NCBI RefSeq assembly: GCF_026341515.1
Contig: NZ_JAPEOK010000001.1
Coordinates: 1,302,001-1,366,000 of the forward strand
DNA from: Streptomyces sp. NBC_00878
Lineage (GTDB): Bacteria > Actinomycetota > Actinomycetes > Streptomycetales > Streptomycetaceae
DNA length: 64,000 nt
Direction of reading: 5' to 3'
Part shown: one piece after another, positions 35,720 through 47,400 of the stretch
Position numbering within the stretch: the stretch's first letter is position 1
How the letters are laid out: each line of letters opens with the position of its first letter
Position numbers and translations under genes: made by a program
Notes under the pieces: generated by a model
Databases searched by the model: none
Told to the model about the DNA's origin: nothing
What the model saw: the letters and a program-made list of their open reading frames with translations, nothing else

Positions 35720-36592
35720 ATGCTTCGCCCCATCACCGTCGGCCTGGACGGCTCTCCCGAGAGCCTGGCCGCAGCCGACTGGGCCGCCCGTGAGGCGCAG
35801 CGCCGCGGCCTGCCGCTGCACTTGGTCAACGCCTGGATCTGGCAGCCGCACGACGTGCCCGTCGCCGAGGACCTGGAGGCCCAGAAGCGCTGGGCCCTGA
35901 GCGTGCTGCGCGAGTCCGAGCAGGATCTGCGTGCCCGGTATCCGCAGCTGACGATCGACACCGAGCAGGTCTCCGAGCCGGCCACCGAGGTTCTGCTGGG
36001 CCGGGCGGAGAAGGCCGAGATGCTGGTGCTGGGATCCAGCGGGCACGGCGCCGTCGCCGGATTCCTCCTCGGCTCCGTCGGCCAGCACGTGCTCGCCAGG
36101 GCAAAGCGCCCGGTGGTGATGGTACGGGCGAACACGCGGTCCGCGGCCGAGAAGGACACCGGGGAAGTGGTGGTCGGGCTCCAGGACCTGGGCTCACCGG
36201 CCGGCCCGCTTCTGGAGTTCGCGTTCCGGGCGGCGGCCGCCCGCGGAGCGACGCTGCGTGCCGTACACGCCTGGGATCTGCCTCCGCTGTACGGACGCGG
36301 CCCCGAGGCCGGGCAGGCGGCGGTCGAGCCGGGTGGCCTGGCGGAACAGCAGGAGAAGGCACTGTCCGCCACCCTGCAGCCGTGGCGGGAAAGGTTCCCG
36401 CAGGTCACAGTGGTTGAGACAGTCGACCTTGCCTTCGCCTCCGGAGTCGTGCTGCAGGCCGCTGCGCATGCCGGGCTCGTGGTCGTCGGCCGCCGCGTGC
36501 ACAGGCCCGCGCTCGGCATGCGCATCGGTCCGGTCGCGCACGCCGTGCTCCACCACGTGGCCGCCCCCGTCGTCATCGTCCCGCACGACTGA
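35720..36592 (+). CDS. Tandem universal stress protein
   Basis: A 290-aa double UspA protein: MLRPITVGLDGSPESLAAAD with ATP loop GSSGHGAVAGFLLGSVGQHV in domain 1; domain 2 begins VVVGLQDLGSPAGPLLEFAF and has VVGRRVHRPALGMRIGPVAH. GGAGG lies 7 nt before the ATG. Transcribed alone, divergent from gap. The 186 bp that follow hold a 12-bp tandem repeat and the ppdK box. Confidence 0.9.
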   Translation: MLRPITVGLDGSPESLAAADWAAREAQRRGLPLHLVNAWIWQPHDVPVAEDLEAQKRWALSVLRESEQDLRARYPQLTIDTEQVSEPATEVLLGRAEKAEMLVLGSSGHGAVAGFLLGSVGQHVLARAKRPVVMVRANTRSAAEKDTGEVVVGLQDLGSPAGPLLEFAFRAAAARGATLRAVHAWDLPPLYGRGPEAGQAAVEPGGLAEQQEKALSATLQPWRERFPQVTVVETVDLAFASGVVLQAAAHAGLVVVGRRVHRPALGMRIGPVAHAVLHHVAAPVVIVPHD

Positions 36593-36602
36593 CGGCCGAC
36601 AG

Positions 36603-36638
36603 GTCCACCGGCCTGTCCACCGGCCGGTCCACCGGCCT
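36603..36638. repeat. Three-copy 12-bp tandem repeat GTCCACCGGCCK
   Basis: Copies start at 36603, 36615 and 36627, period exactly 12 bp, between the USP stop and the ppdK box. Each unit contains an ACCGG core. Role unknown. Confidence 0.7.
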
Positions 36639-36649
36639 CGGGAACGTCC

Positions 36650-36665
36650 GGGGCACGGCCGCCCC
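36650..36665. promoter_or_regulatory. Possible regulon box before ppdK
   Basis: GGGGCACGGCCGCCCC: outer arms GGGGC/GCCCC are perfect, the centre deviates from consensus. About 115 bp upstream of the ppdK start. Confidence 0.4.
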
Positions 36666-36778
36666 GCAAGAGCCCGTACGGACGGTACCGAGCAGAAGAT
36701 CCCGGCACCTCACGTCCCTCACGGAGAGCCGAACCACGTCCGGCGACTCCCCCGAATCCGAAGGAAGACGACACCGCC

Positions 36779-39466
<2,688 letters not shown>

Positions 39467-39472
39467 CGAAGA

Positions 39473-39490
39473 GCCGGACTCCGGTCCGGC
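39473..39490 (+). terminator. Short hairpin after ppdK
   Basis: Stem GCCGGA (39473-39478) / TCCGGC (39485-39490), 6-nt loop, starting 7 bp after the ppdK stop. Weak evidence. Confidence 0.4.
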
Positions 39491-39511
39491 AGGGCGGTTC
39501 GACCCGATACA

Positions 39512-39527
39512 CGGGACTGTCGGCCCC
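39512..39527. promoter_or_regulatory. Regulon box CGGGACTGTCGGCCCC
   Basis: Upstream of the CBS-BON gene (start 39748) but 220 bp away, in a 281-bp gap that has no other recognisable feature apart from the ppdK hairpin. Confidence 0.5.
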
Positions 39528-39747
39528 TGCCCCGGCAGTCGGCCGGGCGAGAGGCTGAAGAAGCACCGGAAGCCGGGCTGCCGGGGCCGTCCGGGGGGAC
39601 GACCCCGGTCGGTCCCACCGCTTGGGCCCGCGCTTCCGGCCGCCGGACAGCCACCGCGGGCGACAGCCCCCGGCGGAACCCTGCGCCACCCACAGGTGCG
39701 CGACTCAGAATCAGCCGCTCTGCTGTACCTGTAGAGGAGGAAGCGCC

Positions 39748-40473
39748 GTGAAGACCCGCACCGTTGGCGAAGTGATGACCAGCGAGGTCGTCGAAGCCAG
39801 CCCGGAGACGTCGTTCAAGGACGTGGCACGGCTGCTGGACGGGCATCGCATCAGTGGGCTGCCCGTCGTGGATCGCGACGACAAGGTCCTGGGAGTGATC
39901 TCCGAGACCGACCTGATACACCGGCAGGCCTTCCGCTCCGACCACGGCCGGGAGCGCCGCTTCCGGATGCCCGCGCTGCGGCGTGCGGCCCGCGCGGCGG
40001 CCACCAAGGCGACCGCCATGACCGCGGAGGAGCTGATGTCCACACCGGCGATCACCGTGCACCCGGAACAACGCGTCGCGGACGCCGCACGTGTGATGGA
40101 GCGCCACCACATCGAGCGGCTCCCGGTGGTGGACGAGGAGGACCGCCTGATCGGCATCGCCACCCGCCGCGACCTCCTGCGCGTGTTCCTCCGAACGGAC
40201 GACGAGATCCGGCAGGAGGTGATCGGCGAAGTCCTGACCCACGCCATGCTCCTGCCGCCCCAGAGCGTGTTCGTCTCGGTCAGCGACGGGATGGTCACGC
40301 TGGAAGGCCGGCTGGAGCGCCGCAGCGACATTCCGCTCACCATCCGGCTGACCTGGCGGGTGGACGGAGTCGTCGGCGTGATGAACAGCCTGACCTTCCG
40401 CATCGACGACACCCGCCCTCCCGAGAAGCACCCCTCGCACAGGATCGACCACCACTGGCTTCCGGAGCGGTGA
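39748..40473 (+). CDS. CBS-pair and BON domain protein
   Basis: A 241-aa protein with two CBS motifs (VVDRDDKVLGVISETDLIHR; VVDEEDRLIGIATRRDLLRV) separated by a basic linker and followed by a BON domain (VSVSDGMVTLEGRLERRSD). The GTG at 39748 follows GAGGAGGAAG at ideal distance; the upstream frame is unsupported. It is a close paralogue of 11624-12346, sharing the LxxHRISGLPVVD and HHIERLPVVDEEDRL-type segments. Expected to bind AMP/ATP and report energy state; partner unknown. Confidence 0.85.
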   Translation: MKTRTVGEVMTSEVVEASPETSFKDVARLLDGHRISGLPVVDRDDKVLGVISETDLIHRQAFRSDHGRERRFRMPALRRAARAAATKATAMTAEELMSTPAITVHPEQRVADAARVMERHHIERLPVVDEEDRLIGIATRRDLLRVFLRTDDEIRQEVIGEVLTHAMLLPPQSVFVSVSDGMVTLEGRLERRSDIPLTIRLTWRVDGVVGVMNSLTFRIDDTRPPEKHPSHRIDHHWLPER

Positions 40474-40492
40474 CAACCGGCGCCCACGGACC

Positions 40493-40528
40493 AGGGCCGC
40501 TCGGCCCCCACCGGGGACCATCGGCATC
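40493..40528. promoter_or_regulatory. Two regulon boxes upstream of adhE, 20 bp apart
   Basis: AGGGCCGCTCGGCCCC (40493-40508, strong) and GGGGACCATCGGCATC (40513-40528, weak right arm). They start 20 bp apart and lie about 190 bp before adhE. Confidence 0.65.
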
Positions 40529-40704
40529 TGGGGGACCGCACAGGGCCCGGGAGACCGTAGTGGTGGGAGCGGTACCGATCCCCCGCGGTGCCGCTCCCAC
40601 CCTCGCTCCCCACGCGCCGCGCACGCACCGGCCGCGCACGCACCGGCCTCGCTCGAACCCGCTGACCTTGCGCCACAGAATTTCAACGACGGAGGCAGAT
40701 CCCC

Positions 40705-43407
40705 ATGACCCGGCATGACGACAACCGGCCCCGGACCGCTTCAGGCGACGGTGCGCCGTCGGACATCGCCATCGCCGTCGACCGGTTGGTCGCCGACGGG
40801 CTCAAGGCGCTCGCCGACTACGAGTCCATGGATCAGGAGCAGATCGACCACATCGTCAAGAAGGCCTCGGTCGCCGCCCTGGACCAGCACACCGAGCTGG
40901 CCCGCCTCGCCGTGCAGGAGACCGGCCGCGGAGTCTTCGAGGACAAGGCCGCCAAGAACATGTTCGCGTGCGAGCACGTCACCCACAGCATGGGGCGGAT
41001 GAAGACCGTCGGGATCATCGCCCGCGACGACATCGACGACATGGTCGAGATCGCCGAACCGGTCGGCGTGCTGTGCGCGATCACACCGGTCACCAACCCG
41101 ACCTCCACCACGCTCTTCAAAGCCCTCATGGCACTGAAGACCCGCAATCCGATCGTCTTCGCCTTCCACCCCTCCGCCCAGCGCTGCAGCGCTGAGGCAG
41201 CCCGCATCGTCCGGGACGCGGCCGTCGCCGCGGGAGCGCCGGAGCATTGCGTGCAGTGGATCGAGTCCCCCTCCATCGACGCGACCGGCGCGCTGATGCA
41301 CCACCCCGGTATCTCGTTGATCCTCGCGACCGGCGGCAACGCCATGGTCAAGGCCGCCTACTCCGCCGGAAAGCCCGCGCTCGGGGTGGGCGCCGGCAAC
41401 GTCCCCGCCTACGTCCACAAGAGCGCCCGCCTGCGCCGCGCGGTCAACGACCTCGTCCTGTCCAAGGCGTTCGACAACGGCATGATCTGCGCCTCCGAGC
41501 AGGCCGTCATCCTGGACACCGAGATCTACGACGCGGCCCTGGCCGAGTTCCGCACCCTGCACGCCCACCTGGCCACCGCCGAGGAGAAGCGGAAGCTGGA
41601 GGTGTATCTCTTCCCCACCGACTCCTCGAACCGGGGGCACCCCCGGCCGGAGGTCGGAGGAGGCTGTGAGCCCAAGGTCAACTCCTCGGCCGTCGGCCGG
41701 AGCCCGGCATGGATCGCCGGACAGGCCGGCTTCACCGTGCCCGCAGACACCTCGCTCATCCTCGTCGAGGCCGACCATGTCGGCCCGGACGAACCGCTGA
41801 CCCGCGAGAAGCTGTGCCCGGTTCTGACCGTGCTGCGCGCCGGCTCACAGCGCCACGGCTTCGATCTGGCCGCCGACATGGTCGCCTTCCACGGCCAGGG
41901 CCACAGCGCCGTCATCCACACCGAGGACCCGGCGCTGGCCGAGGCGTACGGCACACGCATGAAGACGGTACGGGTCATCGTCAACGCTCCGTCCTCGCAG
42001 GGCGCGATAGGCGGCATCTACAACAGCCTGCTCCCTTCGCTGACCCTGGGCTGCGGCTCCTGGGGCAGTACCTCGGTGTCCAACAACGTGTCCGCCGCGA
42101 ACCTGCTGAACATCAAGCGGGTCACCGGTCGCCACAACAACCTCCAGTGGTTCAAGGTGCCGCCGAAGATCTACTTCGAGCCGGGATCCATCAGCTACCT
42201 CTCCGCCATGCCGGAGGTCCACCGCGTCACGATCGTCACCGACGCGACCATGACCCGTCTCGGCTTCGTGGACCGTGTCGGCCGCGTCCTGCAGCGCCGT
42301 CCCCAGCCCGTGACGGTGCAGATCATCGACAACGTCGAGCCCGAACCGAGCATCGACTCCGTGCGGCGCGGCGCCCGTCTCATGCACGACTTCCGCCCGG
42401 ACACCATCATCGCGCTGGGCGGCGGCTCACCCATGGACGCCGCCAAGGTGATGTGGCTGCTGTACGAGCAGCAGGCCGTCGGCAGGGAAATGGACTTCGC
42501 CGACATGCGGCAGAAGTTCTCCGACATCCGCAAACGAGCCTTCCGCTTCCCGGTCCTGGGCAAGCGTGCCCGCCTGGTGTGCGTTCCCACCACTTCCGGC
42601 ACCGGCGCCGAAGTCACCCCGTTCGCCGTGATCTCCGACCCCGCGACCGGCAAGAAGTACCCCCTTGCCGACTACGCGCTCACTCCCAGTGTGGCCATCG
42701 TCGACCCGCTGCTCACCGCCGACCTGCCCCCGGCCCTCGCGGCGGACAGCGGCTTCGACGCCCTCACTCACGCCATCGAGGCGTACGTGTCCGTGTACGC
42801 GAACGACTTCACCGACGGCCCTGCCCTGCACGCCATCAGGCTCGTCTTCGACAACCTCGAACCGGCCGTGAACGACCGCGACGCCCGGCCCGACGCGCGG
42901 GAGAAGATGCACAACGCGGGCACGATCGCCGGCATGGCCTTCGGCAACGCCTTCCTCGGCATCGTCCACGCCATGTCCCACACGCTCGGCGCGACCTTCC
43001 ACATCGCCCACGGCCGCACCAACGCCGTCCTGCTGCCGCACGTCATCCGCTACAACGGCACCGTCCCGACGAAGCTCACCGGCTGGCCGAAGTACGAGCA
43101 CTACCACGCCCCCGAGCGGTTCCAGGACATCGCCCGCGCCCTCGGCCTGCCCGCGGCCACCCCGGCCGAGGGCGTCGAGTCGCTGGCCGCCGCCGTGGAA
43201 CGGCTGCGCGACGGCGTGCGCATCGAACCGTCGTTCCACGCTCTCGGCATCGACGAGCAGACCTTCTTCGACGCCCTGCCCCAGCAGGCTCTCAACGCCT
43301 ACGAGGACCAGTGCGCGCCCGCAAACCCGCGCATGCCCATGCTCGACGACATGCAACGGCTCATGCGCACGGCCTACTACGGCGAGACGGGCGCTCCTGG
43401 CGAATAG
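40705..43407 (+). CDS. adhE: Bifunctional acetaldehyde-CoA/alcohol dehydrogenase
   Basis: A 900-aa AdhE fusion. The N-terminal CoA-acylating aldehyde dehydrogenase (about 20-440) has the catalytic Cys in NGMICASEQ; the C-terminal iron-dependent alcohol dehydrogenase (about 465-890) has ALGGGSPMDAAKVMW, FDALTHAIEAYVS and HTLGATFHIAHGRTNA with the metal His residues. It reduces acetyl-CoA to ethanol and consumes two NADH, the natural sink partner of PFL. GGAGG lies 8 nt before the ATG at 40705. An odd 14-residue Pro/Gly-rich insertion occurs near residue 310, encoded by a palindromic repeat (41621-41663). Single gene with boxes upstream. Confidence 0.94.
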   Translation: MTRHDDNRPRTASGDGAPSDIAIAVDRLVADGLKALADYESMDQEQIDHIVKKASVAALDQHTELARLAVQETGRGVFEDKAAKNMFACEHVTHSMGRMKTVGIIARDDIDDMVEIAEPVGVLCAITPVTNPTSTTLFKALMALKTRNPIVFAFHPSAQRCSAEAARIVRDAAVAAGAPEHCVQWIESPSIDATGALMHHPGISLILATGGNAMVKAAYSAGKPALGVGAGNVPAYVHKSARLRRAVNDLVLSKAFDNGMICASEQAVILDTEIYDAALAEFRTLHAHLATAEEKRKLEVYLFPTDSSNRGHPRPEVGGGCEPKVNSSAVGRSPAWIAGQAGFTVPADTSLILVEADHVGPDEPLTREKLCPVLTVLRAGSQRHGFDLAADMVAFHGQGHSAVIHTEDPALAEAYGTRMKTVRVIVNAPSSQGAIGGIYNSLLPSLTLGCGSWGSTSVSNNVSAANLLNIKRVTGRHNNLQWFKVPPKIYFEPGSISYLSAMPEVHRVTIVTDATMTRLGFVDRVGRVLQRRPQPVTVQIIDNVEPEPSIDSVRRGARLMHDFRPDTIIALGGGSPMDAAKVMWLLYEQQAVGREMDFADMRQKFSDIRKRAFRFPVLGKRARLVCVPTTSGTGAEVTPFAVISDPATGKKYPLADYALTPSVAIVDPLLTADLPPALAADSGFDALTHAIEAYVSVYANDFTDGPALHAIRLVFDNLEPAVNDRDARPDAREKMHNAGTIAGMAFGNAFLGIVHAMSHTLGATFHIAHGRTNAVLLPHVIRYNGTVPTKLTGWPKYEHYHAPERFQDIARALGLPAATPAEGVESLAAAVERLRDGVRIEPSFHALGIDEQTFFDALPQQALNAYEDQCAPANPRMPMLDDMQRLMRTAYYGETGAPGE
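41621..41663. repeat. Palindromic repeat inserted in adhE coding sequence
   Basis: GC-rich element with core CCGGGGGCACCCCCGG at 41631-41646 flanked by CTCC/GGAG arms. It encodes SSNRGHPRPEVGGG-type residues not expected in AdhE and keeps the frame. The same CCGGGGGCACCCCC core is in the broken CBS gene at 54855-54868. Confidence 0.55.
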
Positions 43408-43442
43408 GGTCGACCGGTCGGCGACATGGGCCGAACGGCCCT
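43406..43442. promoter_or_regulatory. Regulon boxes before the 43573 flavin-binding protein
   Basis: TGGGCCGAACGGCCCT at 43427-43442 (strong) and a weak AGGGTCGACCGGTCGG at 43406-43421, 21 bp apart. Confidence 0.65.
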
Positions 43443-43572
43443 TGTACGGCGCGATCAACCGCCGTTCGATGTAGATCCACCGCCCGCACCCGGAATCGCG
43501 CTGTGGCTGTGGCAGCAGTTCCTCAACCCGCCGCGACACGTAGCGAGCGACGAATCCGTACGGAAGTTCACC

Positions 43573-44049
43573 ATGGCAACCGAGAACGCCCAGCCGCCCG
43601 CCGCAGGACCGCGGCAGAGTGTCGAGCTCGACAGCGCCGAAGCCCTGAAACTGCTGGGCAGTGTGTCGCTGGGCAGGGTCGTCTTCACTCAGCACGCGCT
43701 GCCGACCATCCGTCCGGTCAACCACGTCCTGGTGGACGGCGACATCATCATCCGCACCCACGAGGGCGCGGCCGTGACCGCGCACACGCGGCACGCCGGG
43801 GGTGAGGGCGTCGTCGTCGCCTACGAAGCCGACACCATCGACCCGGACACGCACCTCGGCTGGAGCGTCGTGGTGACCGGATACGCCCACCTGGTCACCG
43901 ACGCCGCGGAGGTGGCCCGCTATCGGGCGATGCTCCGCCCCTGGATGAACCGGGCCATGGACTACGCCGTCCGCATCCGTCCCGATCTGGTCACCGGAAT
44001 CCGTCTCACGTCCGCGCCCGGGCCGGACGGCGGGCACGAAGCGAGCTGA
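43573..44049 (+). CDS. Pyridoxamine 5'-phosphate oxidase-like flavin-binding protein
   Basis: A 158-aa split-barrel protein (SAEALKLLGSVSLGRVVFTQHALPTIRPVNHVLVDGD; GWSVVVTGYAHLVTDAAEVA), third family member in the window. The ATG at 43573 is preceded by GGAAG. FMN or F420 binding is expected; the reaction is unknown. It lies 166 bp after adhE with its own box, so it is probably an independent unit. Confidence 0.82.
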   Translation: MATENAQPPAAGPRQSVELDSAEALKLLGSVSLGRVVFTQHALPTIRPVNHVLVDGDIIIRTHEGAAVTAHTRHAGGEGVVVAYEADTIDPDTHLGWSVVVTGYAHLVTDAAEVARYRAMLRPWMNRAMDYAVRIRPDLVTGIRLTSAPGPDGGHEAS

Positions 44050-44057
44050 GCCCACGA

Positions 44058-44073
44058 AGGGCCGACAGGCCCA
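44058..44073. promoter_or_regulatory. Regulon box AGGGCCGACAGGCCCA
   Basis: Good palindrome about 106 bp before the DUF4389 gene start at 44179. Confidence 0.6.
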
Positions 44074-44178
44074 ACGGGACAACCCCACACAGCCCTCGCG
44101 GCCGCGATCGTGCGCGGCGGACGCTGGTCATGTGCCGGTGGTGTACTTCGGCCGGCGCGGACGAAGGAGCTGATCGCC

Positions 44179-44844
44179 ATGACGACCCTCGTGGGATTTC
44201 CGGACCGCCCGGTCCGGGTGAACGCGGAGCTCGACGCGCCGCTGTCCCGGTGGCTGTGGCTGGTGAAGTGGATCCTGGTCATTCCGCACTACGTGGTGCT
44301 GTTCTTCCTCTGGATCGCCTTCGCCGTGGTGAGCGTGATCGCGTTCTTCGCCATCCTGTTCACCGAGCGCTATCCGCGCGCACTCTTCGACTTCAACCTG
44401 GGTGTGCTGCGCTGGAGTTGGCGAGTCGCCTACTACTCGTACGGCGCCCTGGCCACCGACCGGTACCCGCCCTTCAGCCTGCGTGCGGAACCCGACTACC
44501 CGGCGCGACTGGACATCGCCTACCCGGAACGGCTCTCCCGGGGCCTGGTGCTGGTGAAGTGGTGGCTGCTGGCCATCCCGCACCTCATCGTCGTCGGCTT
44601 CTTCCTCGGCGGCTACCACCTCGGGTGGTGGTCGGGCGGACTCGTCGCCGTACTGACCGTCATCGCCGCCGTGATCATGGCCTTCACCGAGAAGTACCCG
44701 AAGGACCTGTTCGACCTGATCCTCGGTCTCAACCGCTGGGTGCTGCGCGTCGCCGCGTACGTCGCCCTGATGACCGACTCGTATCCGCCGTTCCGGCTGG
44801 ACATGGGCGGCACCGAACCGACCGAGGCGGAGGAACTGTCGTGA
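44179..44844 (+). CDS. DUF4389 family membrane protein
   Basis: A 221-aa integral membrane protein built from two similar halves: each has a WLWLVKWILVIPHY/LVLVKWWLLAIPHL motif, one or two hydrophobic segments, an FTERYPRALFDF/FTEKYPKDLFDL motif, then LRW..RVAYYSYGALATDRYPPF / LNRWVLRVAAYVALMTDSYPPF. This internal duplication is characteristic of DUF4389. Function not known. The GTGA overlap with the next gene shows coupling. Confidence 0.82.
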   Translation: MTTLVGFPDRPVRVNAELDAPLSRWLWLVKWILVIPHYVVLFFLWIAFAVVSVIAFFAILFTERYPRALFDFNLGVLRWSWRVAYYSYGALATDRYPPFSLRAEPDYPARLDIAYPERLSRGLVLVKWWLLAIPHLIVVGFFLGGYHLGWWSGGLVAVLTVIAAVIMAFTEKYPKDLFDLILGLNRWVLRVAAYVALMTDSYPPFRLDMGGTEPTEAEELS

Positions 44845-45221
44845 CCACCATGCTGGTGACCGTGTTCCTGATCGCGCACGGGCTGCTGCACCCGGGTGTC
44901 TGGACGGCGCCGGCGCAGCCCGGCAAACAGCTCGCCTTCGACCCCGGGCACTCGTGGGTTCTCGAAGCGGCGCACGTCTCCGCCGCCCCGGCCAGGGCCG
45001 CGTCGCTGGCGCTCGCCTGGTACGTGGCCCTGGTCTACGTCGTCGCCGGGGCCGGAGTGGCCGCGGGGAGCGGCTGGTGGCCCACCGCGGCGATCGTGGC
45101 GGCCTCGACCGGGCTGGCCCTCAAGGCGATCTGGTTCGATCCCTGGCTCAGTGTCGGAGTACTGCTCGACGTGAGTGTCATCGTCGCCGTGGCCGGCACC
45201 TGGCCCGCGTCCCTCTACTGA
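44841..45221 (+). CDS. Small polytopic membrane protein, unknown function
   Basis: A 126-aa protein starting at a GTG (44841) that overlaps the DUF4389 stop. Hydrophobic segments at MLVTVFLIAHGLLHPGVW, LALAWYVALVYVVAGAGVAA, AAIVAASTGLALKAIWF and VGVLLDVSVIVAVAG suggest four passes; a HG..HPG motif sits after the first. Not recognised; probably acts with the DUF4389 partner. Convergent with the phosphatase gene, 44 bp gap. Confidence 0.7.
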   Translation: MTTMLVTVFLIAHGLLHPGVWTAPAQPGKQLAFDPGHSWVLEAAHVSAAPARAASLALAWYVALVYVVAGAGVAAGSGWWPTAAIVAASTGLALKAIWFDPWLSVGVLLDVSVIVAVAGTWPASLY

Positions 45222-45265
45222 ACCGACCACGCCACCCGGCGGCCCGGGCTCGTCGGCGGCAGGCA

Positions 45266-47221
45266 CTACAGCGCGAGGGTGAACCACGTGGTTTTGCCCT
45301 CGTCGGTGGGACGGACGCCCCAGGTGTCGGCAAGGGCCCGGACGAGGATCAGTCCTCGTCCGGATTCCTCGTCCTCGGCTGCGAGCCGCGGCTGGGGCAG
45401 ATGCGGGCTGTGATCACTGACCTCGACGGTGAGTTCGGTGGCGGTGCGGCACAGGTGCAGACCGAGGGGGCCTTGGGCGTGCTGAACGGCGTTGGTCAGG
45501 ATCTCGGAGAGCAGGAGTCGTGCGTCGTCCGCGATTGTGGTGCAGTCCCAGGAGGTGAGGGCCTTGGTGAGGAAGGCGCGGCCCTCGGGTACGGAGTCGG
45601 GGACGGCGGGCAGGTCGGTGGTGACCGCGGCCAAGGGCGCGTCCGGGAGCTGGGTCAGCAGCAGGGTGACGTCGTCGTTGTGGCCCTCCGCGTCGGGCAG
45701 CAGGGCGGCCAGGACGCGATCGGCGGCGACCTCCAGGTCGGGGGCGGTGGTGAAGAGGTCGCTCAGTACGTCGGTGAGCTGCGCGAGTTGGTCCTCGATG
45801 TCACTGCCCGGAGTTTCGATCAGGCCGTCCGTGTAGAGCACGAGTGTGGCACCGGCCGGGATCACCGCGCTGGACTGCTCGTAGAGAACTCCGCCGACAC
45901 CGAGGGGTGCGTTCACGGGTGCCGACAGCGCCCGGGCGCCTTCACCGGGTGCGGCGACGAGGGTGGGCAGGTGTCCGGCCGAGCAGATGGTCACCTCACC
46001 CGCGTCGGCTGCGATCACCAGATAGCAGCAGGTGACCAGCTGGTCGGGCACGTCCAGATCGGCGACGACCGTCTCCAGGGCCTGCATGAGCTGTCGGGGC
46101 TGCATGCCGGTCTTGGCCAGGGCATGCGCGGCGGAGCGCAACTGGCCCATGACGGCGGCGGCTTCCAGGCCGCGGCCCATCACATCACCGATCAGGACAC
46201 CGACCCGGCCGGCTCCCAGCGGGACGAGATCGAACCAGTCGCCGCCCACCCCGGCCCCCTGAGTGGCGGGCCGGTAGCGGCTGGCGGTGGCCAGGCCCGG
46301 GATGGCGGGCGGTGTGCCCATCAGGCTGCGCTGCAGGGTGAGGGCGATGTGCCGTTGCTGTTCGTACAGCTCGGTCAGTTCCGCTTCGGCCCGCTTGCGG
46401 TCGCTGATGTCGCGGACGATCGCGCAGGCCCCGATGACCGTTCCGTCCGGGGAGCGGGTGGGCCACAGAGTGATGTCGACGTCCAGCAGGTCACGGGAAC
46501 GGGTCAGCCGCAGGGTCTCGAAGTGCTCTATCCTCTCGCCGTCGCGCAGTTGGTCCATGAGCGCGTCGATCTCGTGGCGGCGTTCGGACGGGGCGAGCAG
46601 GGACACGTGGCGGCCCATGACCTCGTTCCGGGTGTACCCGTACAGCCGTTGGGCGGCTGCGTTCCAGTAGGTGATGTGGCCGTCGAGGGTCTTGGCGAGG
46701 ATCGCGTCCTGGGAGGACTCGACGAGCGCGGCCAGCTCGTTGATACGTTCCTCGGCCCGCCTGCGGTCGCTGACGTCACGGACGGCGGCGGAGACGAGCA
46801 GGCCGTCGGCGGTCTCCAGCGGGCTGAGGCTGATCTCGACCGGGAACTCGGTGCCGTCCCTGCGCAGCCCGTGCAACTCCAGCCCCGCTCCCATCGGGCG
46901 CACCTGACGGTTGGCGGCATAGCCGTCGCGGTGCTGGATGTGGTGGGCACGGAAGCGGCCGGGGATGAGCAACTCGACGGGTTGGCCGAGGAGTTCTTCG
47001 CGTCGGTAGCCGAAGAGCGCCTCGGTCTGGGCGTTGACGAGTCTGATGGTTCCCATGTCGTCGACGATGACCATCGCGTCCGGCGCCGCCTCCAGCAAAC
47101 CCCGAAACCGCTCCTCGGCGCCTTCCGAACCGCCCTTGAGCGCTCCCACGCAACATTCGCACGCTCCGCAGCATGCCTCTGAGGCTTCCGGAGTTGACGC
47201 TGGTCCGACCGTGTCACGCAT
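45266..47221 (-). CDS. PAS-PAS-PP2C (SpoIIE-type) phosphatase with HATPase domain and N-terminal Cys cluster
   Basis: A 651-aa regulator. An N-terminal cysteine cluster CCGACECC (residues 17-24) precedes PAS 1 (about 38-155, LEAAPDAMVIVDDMGTIRLV) and PAS 2 (about 160-280, LVESSQDAILAKTLDGHITY). Then comes a SpoIIE/PP2C phosphatase domain (about 310-515, GGDWFDLVPL, IGDVMGRGLEAAAVMG, NDDVTLLL) and a HATPase_c anti-sigma kinase-like domain (about 525-650, LLLSEILTNAVQHAQG). Such proteins control anti-anti-sigma partner switching. The Cys cluster could bind a metal or iron-sulfur centre, making it a redox sensor (inference). ATG at 47221 preferred over 47263; neither ribosome site is strong. No regulon box in the 179 bp upstream. 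Confidence 0.88.
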   Translation of the reverse strand: MRDTVGPASTPEASEACCGACECCVGALKGGSEGAEERFRGLLEAAPDAMVIVDDMGTIRLVNAQTEALFGYRREELLGQPVELLIPGRFRAHHIQHRDGYAANRQVRPMGAGLELHGLRRDGTEFPVEISLSPLETADGLLVSAAVRDVSDRRRAEERINELAALVESSQDAILAKTLDGHITYWNAAAQRLYGYTRNEVMGRHVSLLAPSERRHEIDALMDQLRDGERIEHFETLRLTRSRDLLDVDITLWPTRSPDGTVIGACAIVRDISDRKRAEAELTELYEQQRHIALTLQRSLMGTPPAIPGLATASRYRPATQGAGVGGDWFDLVPLGAGRVGVLIGDVMGRGLEAAAVMGQLRSAAHALAKTGMQPRQLMQALETVVADLDVPDQLVTCCYLVIAADAGEVTICSAGHLPTLVAAPGEGARALSAPVNAPLGVGGVLYEQSSAVIPAGATLVLYTDGLIETPGSDIEDQLAQLTDVLSDLFTTAPDLEVAADRVLAALLPDAEGHNDDVTLLLTQLPDAPLAAVTTDLPAVPDSVPEGRAFLTKALTSWDCTTIADDARLLLSEILTNAVQHAQGPLGLHLCRTATELTVEVSDHSPHLPQPRLAAEDEESGRGLILVRALADTWGVRPTDEGKTTWFTLAL

Positions 47222-47400
47222 GTCCGCCCCCAACGACCCGCACCTCGAAATCAGTCGGGCCATCCCAGCGCGTTTCGGTCACAGCGACTCCGGCATGTTC
47301 CTTACTGTCCGTACAACGGCCGAACCTGTTCCCTGTGAGAGCACGCGGTGCCCATCTGCCGCCTCCTCCGCCCCTGTTGTGAGCGGTGCGGTCCTCGTGG

